DNA of 64,000 nucleotides, from NCBI RefSeq assembly GCF_048544455.1, contig NC_133536.1:172008325-172072324 (forward strand), written 5' to 3'. The DNA comes from Silene latifolia. Taxonomy: Eukaryota; Streptophyta; Magnoliopsida; Caryophyllales; Caryophyllaceae. Positions 47,726 through 58,158 of this stretch are shown piece after piece. The stretch's first letter is position 1; each line of letters opens with the position of its first letter. The translations under genes and the position numbers were made by a program. The notes beneath the pieces are model-generated. The model saw only the letters and a program-made list of their open reading frames with translations. It made no database searches and was not told the origin of the DNA.

Positions 47726-49765
47726 AGGATTACTTCATAGCTAGATGGAGCGGGCGTGAGGCACCCATCTCAAGTTTAAGTGAAGTTTCCTCATCTCCTC
47801 TCTTTAATTTTCAATTTTCTTGAAAGAAGTTTATGTTTTGTTAACTTGTATATTATTTAATCTTGATCTCGGTTGGAGTAGTCCTAGCAACATAGAGGAC
47901 TAACACCTCGGCCCCATTGAGGTGTTCTTATTTTATTGTTCCCACTTTTGAAAATCCAAAATGACAAATTTAGTTTCATGCATTGCATCTTGTTTGCATG
48001 AACTACCCCCAACTTTAGGACATTAGAAATAATGTCTAACTCGGTTTGGGGAAGTACATGCATACGCAACGGGAGGTAATCTAAATTAGGCTCTCCGTCA
48101 TAAACAAAAACCCATGCATCATGTGGTGTAGATTAGTGTAGCTTGCATTTAGAGTAGAAATCATGCATCATGCTTGCATGATTTCCCATCATTTTGGCCA
48201 TTGAGGACAATGCCCATATTAGTGTGGGGATGGGGAATTCTAACTTAACTTTTATTCAAAAATCCAAAAAAATTGAAAAATTTCAAAATACCATAAAAAA
48301 TTGAAAAATTGAAAAACCAAAAACAAGTTCATTTCCTTTGTAGTGTAGCCATGTAAATAATGTTGTATATATTGTGTTTGTTTTTGTTCACATTGATCGA
48401 CTACGCCACATCCGAGACATGAGGATATTGAAGACCGCATGGTATGATCTTTCCAATCTCCTTTTTCCTCTTCATGTTAATGACTATGTGGCTTTATTTT
48501 GATTGATGCGGCACAACAATGTGAACTTAGGACTTGCATTTAGTTTATATGACATATTAGTGGTAGAATCATTTGCATTAGGATGTTTATATGTTAGTTG
48601 CATCATGGCATGTAGTTTGCATGTTAGAAAAAATTTGCAAAACCGTCTACTTGGGAAGCTTGACAAGTGTATATATAGGCCCTAGTAGATGATTTTTCTT
48701 CTTAAGACTTTGCTTGTTAGAATACTTGTAAAACACCCTAGGATGTGTCATGCTAGTATCCTTTGACCCATGGATTAAGGCCTAGTCAAGAGTACCTTGT
48801 GGTGTGATAACTCCTTGGCTACCATTTATTCCAAGGTGACCCTTGAAACCATGCATCCATCATCCATGTTTTACCACATTTTTGTCAACAAAAGGGAATG
48901 GGCACAAAAAGAAATCAATTTGAATTCAATGAAATGAAAAGTGAAAGAAAGTTTGCAAAAAAATGCATCAAATGAAAAGAGGAGCAAAAATAGACTCCTA
49001 AAGCTTCAAATATAAGGCACCCTCACTACATATGGGGTGACTTTGAAAATGTTCAAAAAGAAATGCGAAAAGTTGAAAGTTGTCAAGTGTTGAAATGCCA
49101 AAAATCAAAAAGAAATGGCAAAAGAAATATTCTAAAATGTTATATGCCACAAGAAATTGGGGGAAAAACAAAACAAAAGCAAACTCCCAAAGTGAAACTC
49201 AAATATCTATCGATCCCTTTATCCATCGTATCCATTTTTGTGCATGGTAGAGAGGGGACGACCCTTCTTCTTTTCTAGGCAAGAGGGGGAATTCCGCGAT
49301 CCTCCAGTGTTTCTAATACCATAGGGAGTCTACTCTTGACAAAAGCATTTAACGATTGAGGACAAAGGTACCCTAGCTTGACACAATTTGGAGGTGATTT
49401 ATTGGTATCCTTCTAGGCTTAGTAGTTTGAAGAAATTGCATCTATGAAGGAGTGTGTACCCTTGAATTGCTTCCCTTGTAGATAATTTCCGCCACTTAGA
49501 TGAGGAAAGTGGCTATTCTTTTGTAGATGCATCCATTACTTGATTTTGTGTGCTTAATGTTTGGATGTGTCGCCATTTTGGCAAGACCCACCTTGCCTTG
49601 CAAGAAGGTATCCTACCTCATGGTTGTCTTGTTGTGAGTTGAAGGGGCGGAGTGAGACCCGCTAATTGTCTCATATCGGCTATGCTATTAGGTTAGTTTA
49701 AATAATGGTCTTAGTCTTTGTCACCTCTTTACTCGGGATGAGCAAAGGTTCGGTTTGGGGATATT
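47726..49765 (+). other. 3' non-coding region and polypurine tract of element C
   Basis: No gene. Contains CATTGAGGACAATG followed by AGTGTGGGGATGGGG (about 48203-48235), GTGAGTTGAAGGGGCGGAG near 49636, and CGGTTTGGGGATATT directly before the 3' LTR (49751-49765), the likely polypurine tract. These blocks are shared with A, although A lacks pol and the env-position ORF. Confidence 0.75.
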
Positions 49766-51459
49766 TGTTGTGACCATAATTAGAGCATATTTAGTCCCCG
49801 AATTAGCCTTGTTCCCATGCTTTTTAGTGCATATTTGGGTCATTTATTGTCTTTAGTTCTTTGTTTTGCATATTCTTTGAGGTTTTGATCCCTTGGTAGG
49901 AAAGGAGTGTAAACCTTGCATTTTCATGGCAAAATGAGGCTAAATTGATTGAATTAAATGACCAAGCATCAAGGAGAGACAAGATTAGAAAGGCTTTGTA
50001 CATACTATAGTAGATGGGCAATGATGAGAAAAGATCCTTGCATCCCCGAGGAAATCCCCAAGGATCTTATGAAGAAAAAGGAAGAAAAGAAGAAGAAACA
50101 AGACTGCCCAGCAATCCGTGCGTCTTCCCCAGAAGACGCCCGTCTCCACCACCACAATCCGTGCATCTTCACCCCAAGACGCCCGGGCAGAAACCACCGA
50201 ATCCGCCCGTCCCGTGCTAAAGACGCCCGGATTCCCAGGCAGACCCATTTCGTCTTCTTCAAGCTTCAAGGAAGGATGCACATCTTTTTCTAGAGACCGG
50301 AGTCTCCCTAGAGACCGGAGTCTTTCCAAAAAGACCGGCGTTTCCTTATGTAGGGACTTAATCGTCATTTAAGCCCTTAGTTAACCCTAATTCATCCACC
50401 TAATCCCCACTATAAATACCCCATTAGTCTAATTAGAAGAGCATGTTCTTCTTAGCAATCTTTAGAGTAGTTAATATCAATCAAATCTCTCTTTAATCTT
50501 GTAATCAACAATTAATCAAGTTTTAATACAAGTTTTATTTCCTTAATCTCTCTCTTGTTCATCCTTTATTTTGGGTAATTGAAGATTATTTGGGTTATTA
50601 TTGGGAGATTGACAACCTTCCAATCAAGCATCAAGTACTTCTTTTATTCTTTGCTTTATTATTGGAATCATTAGTAGGTATAATTCCCTTAATCCGTTTT
50701 TAATTATTGTTAATTACTTTCATTTATTCATCATGTTTCACTTTGTTGGTATGATTGACAACCTTGCTAGCATGTTCAACATGATAATGAGTGAGTACTT
50801 TCCTTAGCTAGGGTTAATAAGTAATTAGGGGAAACCAACATGGGGAATGATTCATGCTTAAATTAATATGCTTTCATAGTTTATTTGCTTGCTTGTTGTG
50901 ATCTCAACTTATGCACATGTTATGTTTGATGAAATGTGAGTCTATGAATCCTTGCATTTTTTACCCATCACCTATCTTTTCAATGAGACTTGTCAGACAT
51001 AAACCAACTCGAGTCTCATTAGACCATGCATATAGTTGGATAGGGAGGATTAAGTCGACTTGTAGGTGTTGTACAATCTAATCGATTCGGCTCCGGGACC
51101 CAAACCTTCCTAGGATTGTAAGATATAAACCAACTCGATCCATCACAACAATAATTTCTTGCATCTAGTAGGAAACATGTTTGTATGATCAACTTCCATG
51201 AATCCCTTATGAACCCATGATATCCTAGCATTTTTAATCAATTGTTTACATATTTCCTTTTGTTGCTTGTTTATTGCTTTTATTAGATTAGAATCATCAA
51301 CCCATTATAATTGTGACAACCCCAAGCACAACCATAATTAGATTGATTAATTTGAGTAACCACCGTCCCATGGATCGACCTCGACTTACCACTAACTAGT
51401 TGTATGTTGAGTATTATAAATGTGTTTGATTGGATGTGACCCGACGACATCACCCATCA
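49766..51459 (+). repeat. 3' LTR of element C
   Basis: TGTTGTGACC...CCATCA, 1,694 bp, one substitution at base three compared with the 5' LTR. Array at about 50110-50342, TATA box 50411-50418. Followed by GAAAG, the target duplication, where D's gag resumes. Confidence 0.95.
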
Positions 51460-54354
51460 GAAAGGAAGACTTGAGTACTTTCGAACCCGAGATACAACAC
51501 TTTCTTTTCGCAGAAAACCCGTCTTGTGAAGAAGACATTCTCATTTCTGCTATCCATCCAGTAAAGATGCCTAACATAGCGAGTCACTCAGAGCCCACAA
51601 CTGCCTCGATTCCGAAAGGTTTCAATCTCGCGACAGAGGATGTAACACTTTTGATATCCGTCCGTCCTACATAAATTTGGTAGAAATGAACCTGTATCGA
51701 GGTGTGGCGGGTGAAGATCCGCGAAAGCATATGGAGGTCGTTACTGACTACTCTACTATTCCCGCTACTAAGGGAGAAACTCAAGACAAGATAAAGGAAG
51801 TGCTAATTCCTTTTTCACAGACTGATGGAGCCAGGGAGTGGCTCACTGAGCTTGATTGCACTGCAGCCGGTATCACCGACTGGGAGACCCTTTCTCTTGC
51901 TTTTTACAAAAGGTACTTTCCTCCACAACGTACTAATCAGCTGAGGGGAAAGATTACGAGTTTCAAACAGGCCCCTAATAATAATTTTATGAGGCTTGGT
52001 GTCGATTCAAGAAGCTAGTGAGGTCTCTTCCTCACCATAGATTTGATTAGTGGATCTTGTGCAACCAGTTCTACAATGGTTTGTACGACGACCACCGTGC
52101 TATACTTGATGCCTCGTCCAATGGGAGATTCCAAAAGAACATTGAAGATGATAAGGGATGGGGTATTATTGAGGAGATGACGACCCATTGTGCTAAATAT
52201 GGGAACCCGAGGGATGGTATTCGGACCGTTAATTCGGTCGACAAAGCAGTCGTGGCTCAGCTGGAAGCCATGAATGCTCGGTTTGATAAATTTGAGATGC
52301 AAGCTGCTGGTGATCATCAGACGGTTTATCTGTTGACTAGACAGGAAACTGTCACTTGTGAAAGATGTGGGAGCAATGACGGTCACACTGTTGTAGACTG
52401 TCTGACAGAGAAGGAACAAGTCCTTGCTTTTCAAAAATATAGGCAAAGAGGTTCCTATTATAACAACCAAGGGGCAGTCCATCCCTATTTGAGGTGGACA
52501 AGTTAGAATGTTCTTAATCCTACTCCTCTGCCGCAGCAGCAACAACCCTATGTCCTTCCCCTTAAGGCTCAACAAGGCTTTCAAAAGCCTCCTTCTTTCC
52601 CTCCACCACATCAAGGAGCTTCATCTTCTAGTGGGGTAAGTGAGTTATCTGAGCTAAAGTCAATGATTCAATCATTGACCAAGCAATTGCAAATGAGTGA
52701 CGAGCAGAAGGAAGCTTCAATCAAGTCACCTGAAACTCAAGTTGCTCAGCTGGCCACAAGCCAATCCATGAGAAAACCGGGTCATTTGTCATCACAATCC
52801 GAGAAGAATCCACATGAGAAGATTAACTTGATTAACCTGCGAAGTGGTCTCTCTGATGAAGGACCAAACATGTCGACTGATAAGGACATTTTAAACCCAA
52901 GGGAAGCTATTGCAGAAGATGAACAGTCACCTTTTGCTGAAAAATTGCCTAGCACAAAGAATATACTCGATCGACTGATTTCTGGTGGTCGATCGAGTAG
53001 AAATGCTGCTGATATTACTCGATCGAGAGGTTCTGAGGTTCGATTGAGTAATATGGATATTCCAGAAACCGATCGGGAGGTTTAAACCACTCGATCGAGT
53101 GGAGTTACTAAAGAAACCGTTCGATTGAGTGGAATTTTACCTCGATCGAACACTGTGGAAATAGAGAGAGTCGATCGAGAGGATGAAAGTACTCGATCGA
53201 GTGAAAAATCACCTGAAAGGCCTCGATCGAGAGGTAAAAAGACTCGATCGAGTGAAAACGAGTTTGAACCCGCTGAGACGTTGGAAGAAAGGAACAAAGG
53301 GCTTGAAATTCCTATCACTGTGCCCTTTTCGAGGCGATTGCAGAACAACAAAGCTAATCAACAGTTCGGGAAATTTGCCGAGCTTCTGAAAAGTTTACAT
53401 GTTACTGTTCCATTCGCCGAGTTGCTCACGCAGGTACCCTCTTACCTAAAATTCATGAAAAAAATCTTGTCGCGTAAGAGGCACATAAATGACCATGAAA
53501 TGGTAGCTTTAACTGAAGTAGGGAACGCCTTAGTTCAAAATAAGTTGCCACCTAAACAGTCAGACCCGGGTAGCTTCTCAATTTCGTATCATATAGGAAC
53601 CCATTTGATTGATAAGCTCGGTGCTAGCGTGTGCGTCTTACCTTTGTCTCTTGCTAAGAGACTTGGTCTGACCAAATTTAATTGCATTAACATGACCGTT
53701 CAGATGGCCAATTGTAGTATATCATGGACACTAGGAGTTATAGAGGACATACTTGTCAAGATCGGGAGATTCTTTATTCCCGTAGACTTTGTAGTTCTTG
53801 ACATCCCCGAGGACACTCACACCCCTATTATTTTAGGGAGACCATATTTATTCACTTCCCGTGCAGTGATCGATGTCGGGGGCAAGACACTTACATTTCA
53901 GGTTGGAGATGAGGAGCTGATTTTTCATCAGTCCAAATCTCGTAGGGCTCCCATGCAAGTTCAACCTTGCAATGCCCTATCCTCCACTGACTCAGATATA
54001 GAAACTCCAGCTGAGAATGCTGAATTTTATGCTGCTATTGTAACCCCTCTGCCTCAGACTGAGAGCGAAAAGGAGGAACATCCTTCTGTTTTCCTTGCTG
54101 CAGGTACAGACGGAGTGGATGCTGGAGTTGTCAACAGTCAAAGTGCAGTGAAAATAAATCAAATAGGAGATGTTAATGTTGACGGGAAAGACAAGAGGAA
54201 GAACAAAGTACGTGCATACGTGGACGTCAACTATTCTCCCTCTACTGGTTCAAATTCCAACTCATGGCGATCAAAGAGGACGGTCAAATATGTTGAAGGG
54301 ACCTCCTCCAGTCAGAAGCCCTCTTGTGGGCTACTGAAATGTTTTGGGCAGTAA
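51460..54354 (+). pseudogene. Athila gag-protease of element D (continuation)
   Basis: Resumes in frame with the 40039 start. Gag core: DLYRGVAGEDPRKHMEVV-like segment (51680 on), TDGAREWLTEL, LAFYKRYFPPQRTNQLRG, and after a frameshift near 51985, NQFYNGLYDDHRAILDASSNGRFQ. A zinc-knuckle-like CERCGSNDGHTVVDC lies at about 52357-52401. The linker carries the CGATCGA array. Protease block DPGSFSISYHIGTHL, then IILGRPYL near 53832. The stretch before LGASV lacks four residues including the catalytic Asp (about 53611), so the protease should be inactive. Other lesions: frameshift near 51665, TAG near 52048, TAG 52504-52506, TAA 53083-53085. The C-terminus ends LLKCFGQ at 54354 and no pol follows. 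Confidence 0.85.
52966..53255 (+). repeat. CTCGATCGAG array inside D gag-protease linker
   Basis: About 11 copies of (C/T)TCGATCGAG-like words, some with a CpG changed to TpG (TTCGATTGAG at about 53040 and 53121). In the gag frame most copies read R-S-S or R-S-R, but those at about 52967, 53069 and 53169 read in another phase (LDRL, TDRE, VDRE). The same nucleotide word therefore occurs in two codon phases. Confidence 0.88.
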
Positions 54355-55073
54355 ACGGGGAATGCCCCGTGTAAAAATTTGTAAAATTTGAATTTCCGTT
54401 GGACTTCTTAATTTTGTTTTTAGAACTGTTAGATTTTAGTTTAATTAGCTTAGCGAATATCGACTATAGACTGCATATTATGTGATTTGGTATTGTCGGG
54501 ATATGTTTTTGCGTGTTTCCATGCAGGTTTAGGGAATTTATATCGCATTGGGATGAGTTACACGAGAAAAAAATTCGATCGAGTACTTTTTGTACCCGAT
54601 CGAGAGGAATGCCCAAGGAAAGTGATCGATCCAATAAATTCTGGCACTCGATCGAAATGTCAAAAAAGAGGAGTTCTCGATTGAGTGAAAAGTTGTTCGA
54701 TCGAGTAAGGTTGCTGCAAAGGTTTTCAATCGAGTGGTTTTAATTCACTCGATCGAGTAAATTTGGTTATTACACACAAGGAATTACCCTTTTAACTTCT
54801 ATTTTTCATTCCTTTATTTCATTCTTCATTTGCTCTTCTATTTCGTGCGATAAACCCCCATTTCCTCCATAATTCTTGCCATAATACCAAATCTAACACC
54901 CACACTATTATCCTTGCTAAACAATCGGCCAAAGCCCTCATCTTTCCCCTTAAAATTCGTTCCTTTTTGCGGTCAATTTGGGAATTAGGGTTTTGCGGGT
55001 TTTCGATTGAAAATCCGTCTTTTGCTGCATTTTGTGTCGATTTTCTTGCTTATTCTTGTGGGTTCATCATCAA
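54355..55073 (+). repeat. Spacer and leader of D between protease and env-position ORF, with motif array
   Basis: Non-coding. About eight (T/C)CGATCGAG-like words at 54568, 54596, 54647, 54676, 54693, 54725 and 54748 or nearby, partly decayed. This is where pol would be expected to end in a complete element; in D it follows the protease stop directly. The last part (about 54900-55073) looks like an untranslated leader ending at a splice donor. Confidence 0.75.
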
Positions 55074-55235
55074 GTAAGTACTCCCTACATTTCCTTGTTA
55101 ATTGCTTATTTTCGACATTATAATGGAATTAGGGTTTAGGGTTTTAGCAAATAGTTCGATAACCCGACTGTTTGTGGGGATTTTGTGTTTAATTTGATTA
55201 ATTGATTGTTTTTCCCCCATTGATTACTTGATTAG
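55074..55235 (+). other. Putative leader intron before the env-position ORF of D
   Basis: CATCAA|GTAAGTA donor at 55074 and TTGATTAG|GATGG acceptor at 55235, with a T-rich stretch just upstream. The ATG at 55237 follows the acceptor by one base. The same layout exists in element B (24760-25086). Confidence 0.5.
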
Positions 55236-55236
55236 G

Positions 55237-55570
55237 ATGGAAAGTAGCTCCCTTCCCTCGACTAGTTCGACTTTTGTTCCATCCTCGACTGATACGGTGG
55301 TCCCTGCTGTTACCACCGTCACTCCGACTGTTAGTCCAGCTGTTTTGTCTACTATTTCCCCTACTGTTACTGCTGGTACTACTTCTGCTGCTGTAGCTGG
55401 TTCCGTTTCTGTCATGGCTAGCTCTGTTTCGGCCTCTACAGTTTCTGCTAGCACTGTTGCTAGCTCTGTTTCTGCTTCGTCTACTAACACAGCCACTGCT
55501 TCCACTTCTGGTACGGTGACCGCCCCTGCTGCGTGGTCACCAGTTGTCACAGCCGCCTACTGGGCTGCCT
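55237..55570 (+). pseudogene. Env-position ORF of element D, truncated
   Basis: Starts MESSSLPSTSSTFVPSS and continues as a Ser/Thr/Val/Ala-rich segment. It is placed by context (splice acceptor, position after the spacer), not by a conserved domain. The residues after about TAAYWAAL belong to the abutting Ogre/Tat leader, so the conserved part of the protein is missing. Confidence 0.5.
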
Positions 55571-55673
55571 TAGTACCTCGTTCCGTAAGAGGCCGGGCTT
55601 CTTCCTGTGGACGCGGGCCACGGGGGGGCGCTTGGGACAAGCGTTTGCATTTGTGGAGTCGCCACAAATTTAT
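55571..55673 (-). mobile_element. Leader and primer site of Ogre/Tat-like element E
   Basis: On the minus strand TGGCGACTCCAC begins at 55664, a tRNA-Arg-type primer site like that of Ogre/Tat elements, followed by GC-rich leader. It runs into element D at an unclear junction (about 55550-55600). Confidence 0.55.
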
Positions 55674-58158
55674 TGTGGAAAATTGGAAACCGTTCGAATA
55701 TCTCGTGCCATGTCAAGACCCAAAGTAGTGACATGAACACTAAGCACTCGTTACCCTTAGCATTCTATGTCTAGAATGACTCTCGTGGATGCCAATAAAC
55801 ACGGATGTTCACAGAGATTTGGAGTAAGGGGTGAGGGTACGTATTAGGAAGCTCTTTTGATCGAACACCTAATCCCGCCCGCCTCGATAGCGGCCTCTAC
55901 TAATAATTACGGAAGTTATTTATACTCGATATATTGTCAATTTATATGCATGCAATGCAACATCCAAAGTTTTAATCCTAACATGTGAAGAATTAGACTA
56001 AGTCGATTATAACGTAATTTAGCATACAATTGGGTCGAATTGGAGTTTAAATTGATTACATGTGAAGGCATACAATCAATAAAATAAAAGAAATACAATA
56101 ATAAATACAATAAAGAAAAATTACAATAATTATAATGGGATTTAATTGATTTATGTCGAAAATACTTTTAAAATGGATAATTTTAGAAAAGAATAAACAA
56201 ATAAGTATACGAACAGGAATTAGGGTGATAATACGAATAATAGTTAATTAATACGTAACTAATAAACTAGGTCAAAGCAAAACGGAAGTTCAGAGACAGA
56301 AATCAACCAGGAACAGGCGCAGCAGAGCTGCGCCCTCAAGAAGAGGCGCATCAGTTGCTGCGTCTGTTTCTTGGCTCAGTTCTGGCTGTGAAGCCGGAAT
56401 TGCAAATCGTTAATGTTCGTTGGTTAATTTAATGACTGATTATGAACAATGGACTCGGATGAAAGTGATTAACATATTATTTACGTATGAATTAGGTCAT
56501 AAAAACAATAAAACATGGATGAAACTAATTAATACGAATTATTTACAAGATTAATAGGTTAATTAATGAATTGAATAAACTAATTAGGTTAAACGCGTTT
56601 TTAATGACGAATTAATGATGGATATGATAATAAACAGATGGGAATATATCAAAGATCGAATTCCAGAGACTCAATATTAATGAATCGAATCTCTAAAACC
56701 CGGATTGACTTTAATGACGAAAACCCGCAAATATTAGTTATAAGGGATTTAAGTCGGGATTTAACGAAGAATTAAATACTAATGATGATTAATGATATGT
56801 CAAATTACTATGTTTAAAATTGTTACGTTAAAGAATCAAAGAACAAACGAAATAGAAGAAACGAATTGACAAAAGACGAAGGAAGAAGAAAGGAAGCAGG
56901 AACTGCGGCAGCCTCACAAAGAGGCGCAGCAGGTGCTGCATCCCTTCGAAGAGGCGCAACAGTTGTTGCGTCCTTTCTCGACGGTTGTCCTATGATAATT
57001 CGTAAAAAAGGATTTAAACAAGGTTTTACAAATCGGTTTTAAAAATACTTTCGACATAAACCTTACATTATGATTACAATAAATAAAGTACAATAAATAA
57101 AAGAAGGATTTACACCCTCAGACTTTACATGTTTGACGAAACGAGATGAACTAAGTTAACGTTTAGTGATGCTCGACTCGAATGTAGACGAAAGTGCCCT
57201 CTTAAGAGGAAAGAAACAAAGTTGATTAAAGTTGATTATGGTGGAGTTGGTCAAATTGGTCGGTCATGCAAAACGAGGCTGGTACTCAGAAAGATCCGAG
57301 CTTACGTGGTCGAAAGTTCAAGCACGTAGACGCCAAAAAGTAAGAACGTGATCTAGAATGCAAATGGAGAAGAGAAGGGCGGACACTCGTGTGAGAAATA
57401 TGTGAGACCGAAGGTCTCTATTTATACTAATCACGGAATTAGGGTTTAGGAAAGGAGAGAAAGATCCGGAAACAACCGACTTAGGTTAAACGCGGAAACT
57501 TGGACAAAAAGAAAACCTTGAGGAAAAGGCGCAGCAGATGCTGCGTCTCTTGGAAGAGGCGCAGCACTTGCTGCATCCTTTCCTCAGCGGGTTCCTCCTG
57601 CGCAAGAAATCGCGTTTGACAGTCTGTCGTATTTTAGGCCTAACTTTCTTTGCAAGACTCGGATTAAGGTGATTTTGGTGGCGTTGGAAAGCTAAGAGAA
57701 AGCTCTAGAACTTTATGTGAAATATGCCTGACCCAAAAAAGAAGTTATCACCTCGTAAAACGGGCCTAAAGGTCGGGTTGTCATTTTAACTAAATGAAAT
57801 GCACATTTTTTAATGTAAACTTTAAGTTTAGTCGAAAGAAATGACATGTGACTCAAAATGAGATATACCCATAACATTTTATGACATCCTAACCTTAGGT
57901 AGTCAAGCACATTGCTTTGACTTGGGATTTGCCGGTTTTAGGAAATGAAAACGGTTTTTGACCCGGACTCCAAATGAACTCTAATTACTGCCAAAACGAC
58001 CGTAATGACACCTAGATGACGACCATGAGGTAGACACAAGTATTGAGCTATCACTTGATGATAAACTTACGAATTGTCATAAATCGTTCCGTGTACCAAA
58101 CATGCGGCCCAATCATCACCGGGTGGTTTGCGGGAGGTGCAGAAATGAGGTATCTACA
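55674..58158 (-). repeat. Ogre/Tat-like LTR (element E, about 2.5 kb)
   Basis: Minus strand TGTAGATACCTCATTTCTGC (at 58158) to TTTTCCACA (about 55674). A GTGGGGGCTC purine tract precedes it, a primer site follows it, and a TATAAATAG box (57418-57426, minus strand) lies inside. It carries three sets of paired near-palindromes (56325-56372, 56921-56977, 57537-57585). Part of the start is shared with E' (37930-38196) and the first ten bases with F (62181). No coding region. Confidence 0.75.
56325..57585 (-). repeat. Paired GCGCAGCA..TGCTGCG near-palindromes in E LTR
   Basis: Three sites, each with two copies of GAGGCGCAGCA-nn-TGCTGCGTC-type words about 10-20 nt apart: 56325-56372, 56921-56977 and 57537-57585. 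The last set is about 110 nt upstream (element strand) of the TATA box. Individual copies vary by single bases, some being C to T or G to A changes. Confidence 0.85.

Larger units (their letters stand above)
40135..51459 (+). mobile_element. Athila-type element C (11.3 kb), lacking gag and protease
   Basis: LTRs 40135-41827 and 49766-51459, almost equal in length (1,693 and 1,694) and differing by roughly 1-2% by eye, with the target duplication GAAAG at 40130-40134 and 51460-51464. Between them: primer site, a short acidic N-terminal ORF fused to pol, a motif-rich spacer, an env-position ORF and a 3' non-coding region. Only about 110 nt separate the primer site from the first ORF, so gag and protease are absent. 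It is the youngest-looking large element in the window. One LTR end of the same family also lies at 1-167. Confidence 0.95.
38427..55570 (+). mobile_element. Athila-type element D, 3' end missing, hosting element C
   Basis: 5' LTR 38427-39915, primer site, gag-protease split by C, spacer with motif array, leader intron and the first part of an env-position ORF. There is no pol between the protease stop (54354) and the spacer, and no 3' LTR in the window. The D sequence appears to end about 55550-55600, where Ogre/Tat-like leader sequence takes over. The left flank AAGGC (38422-38426) is the presumed target duplication. Confidence 0.85.
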
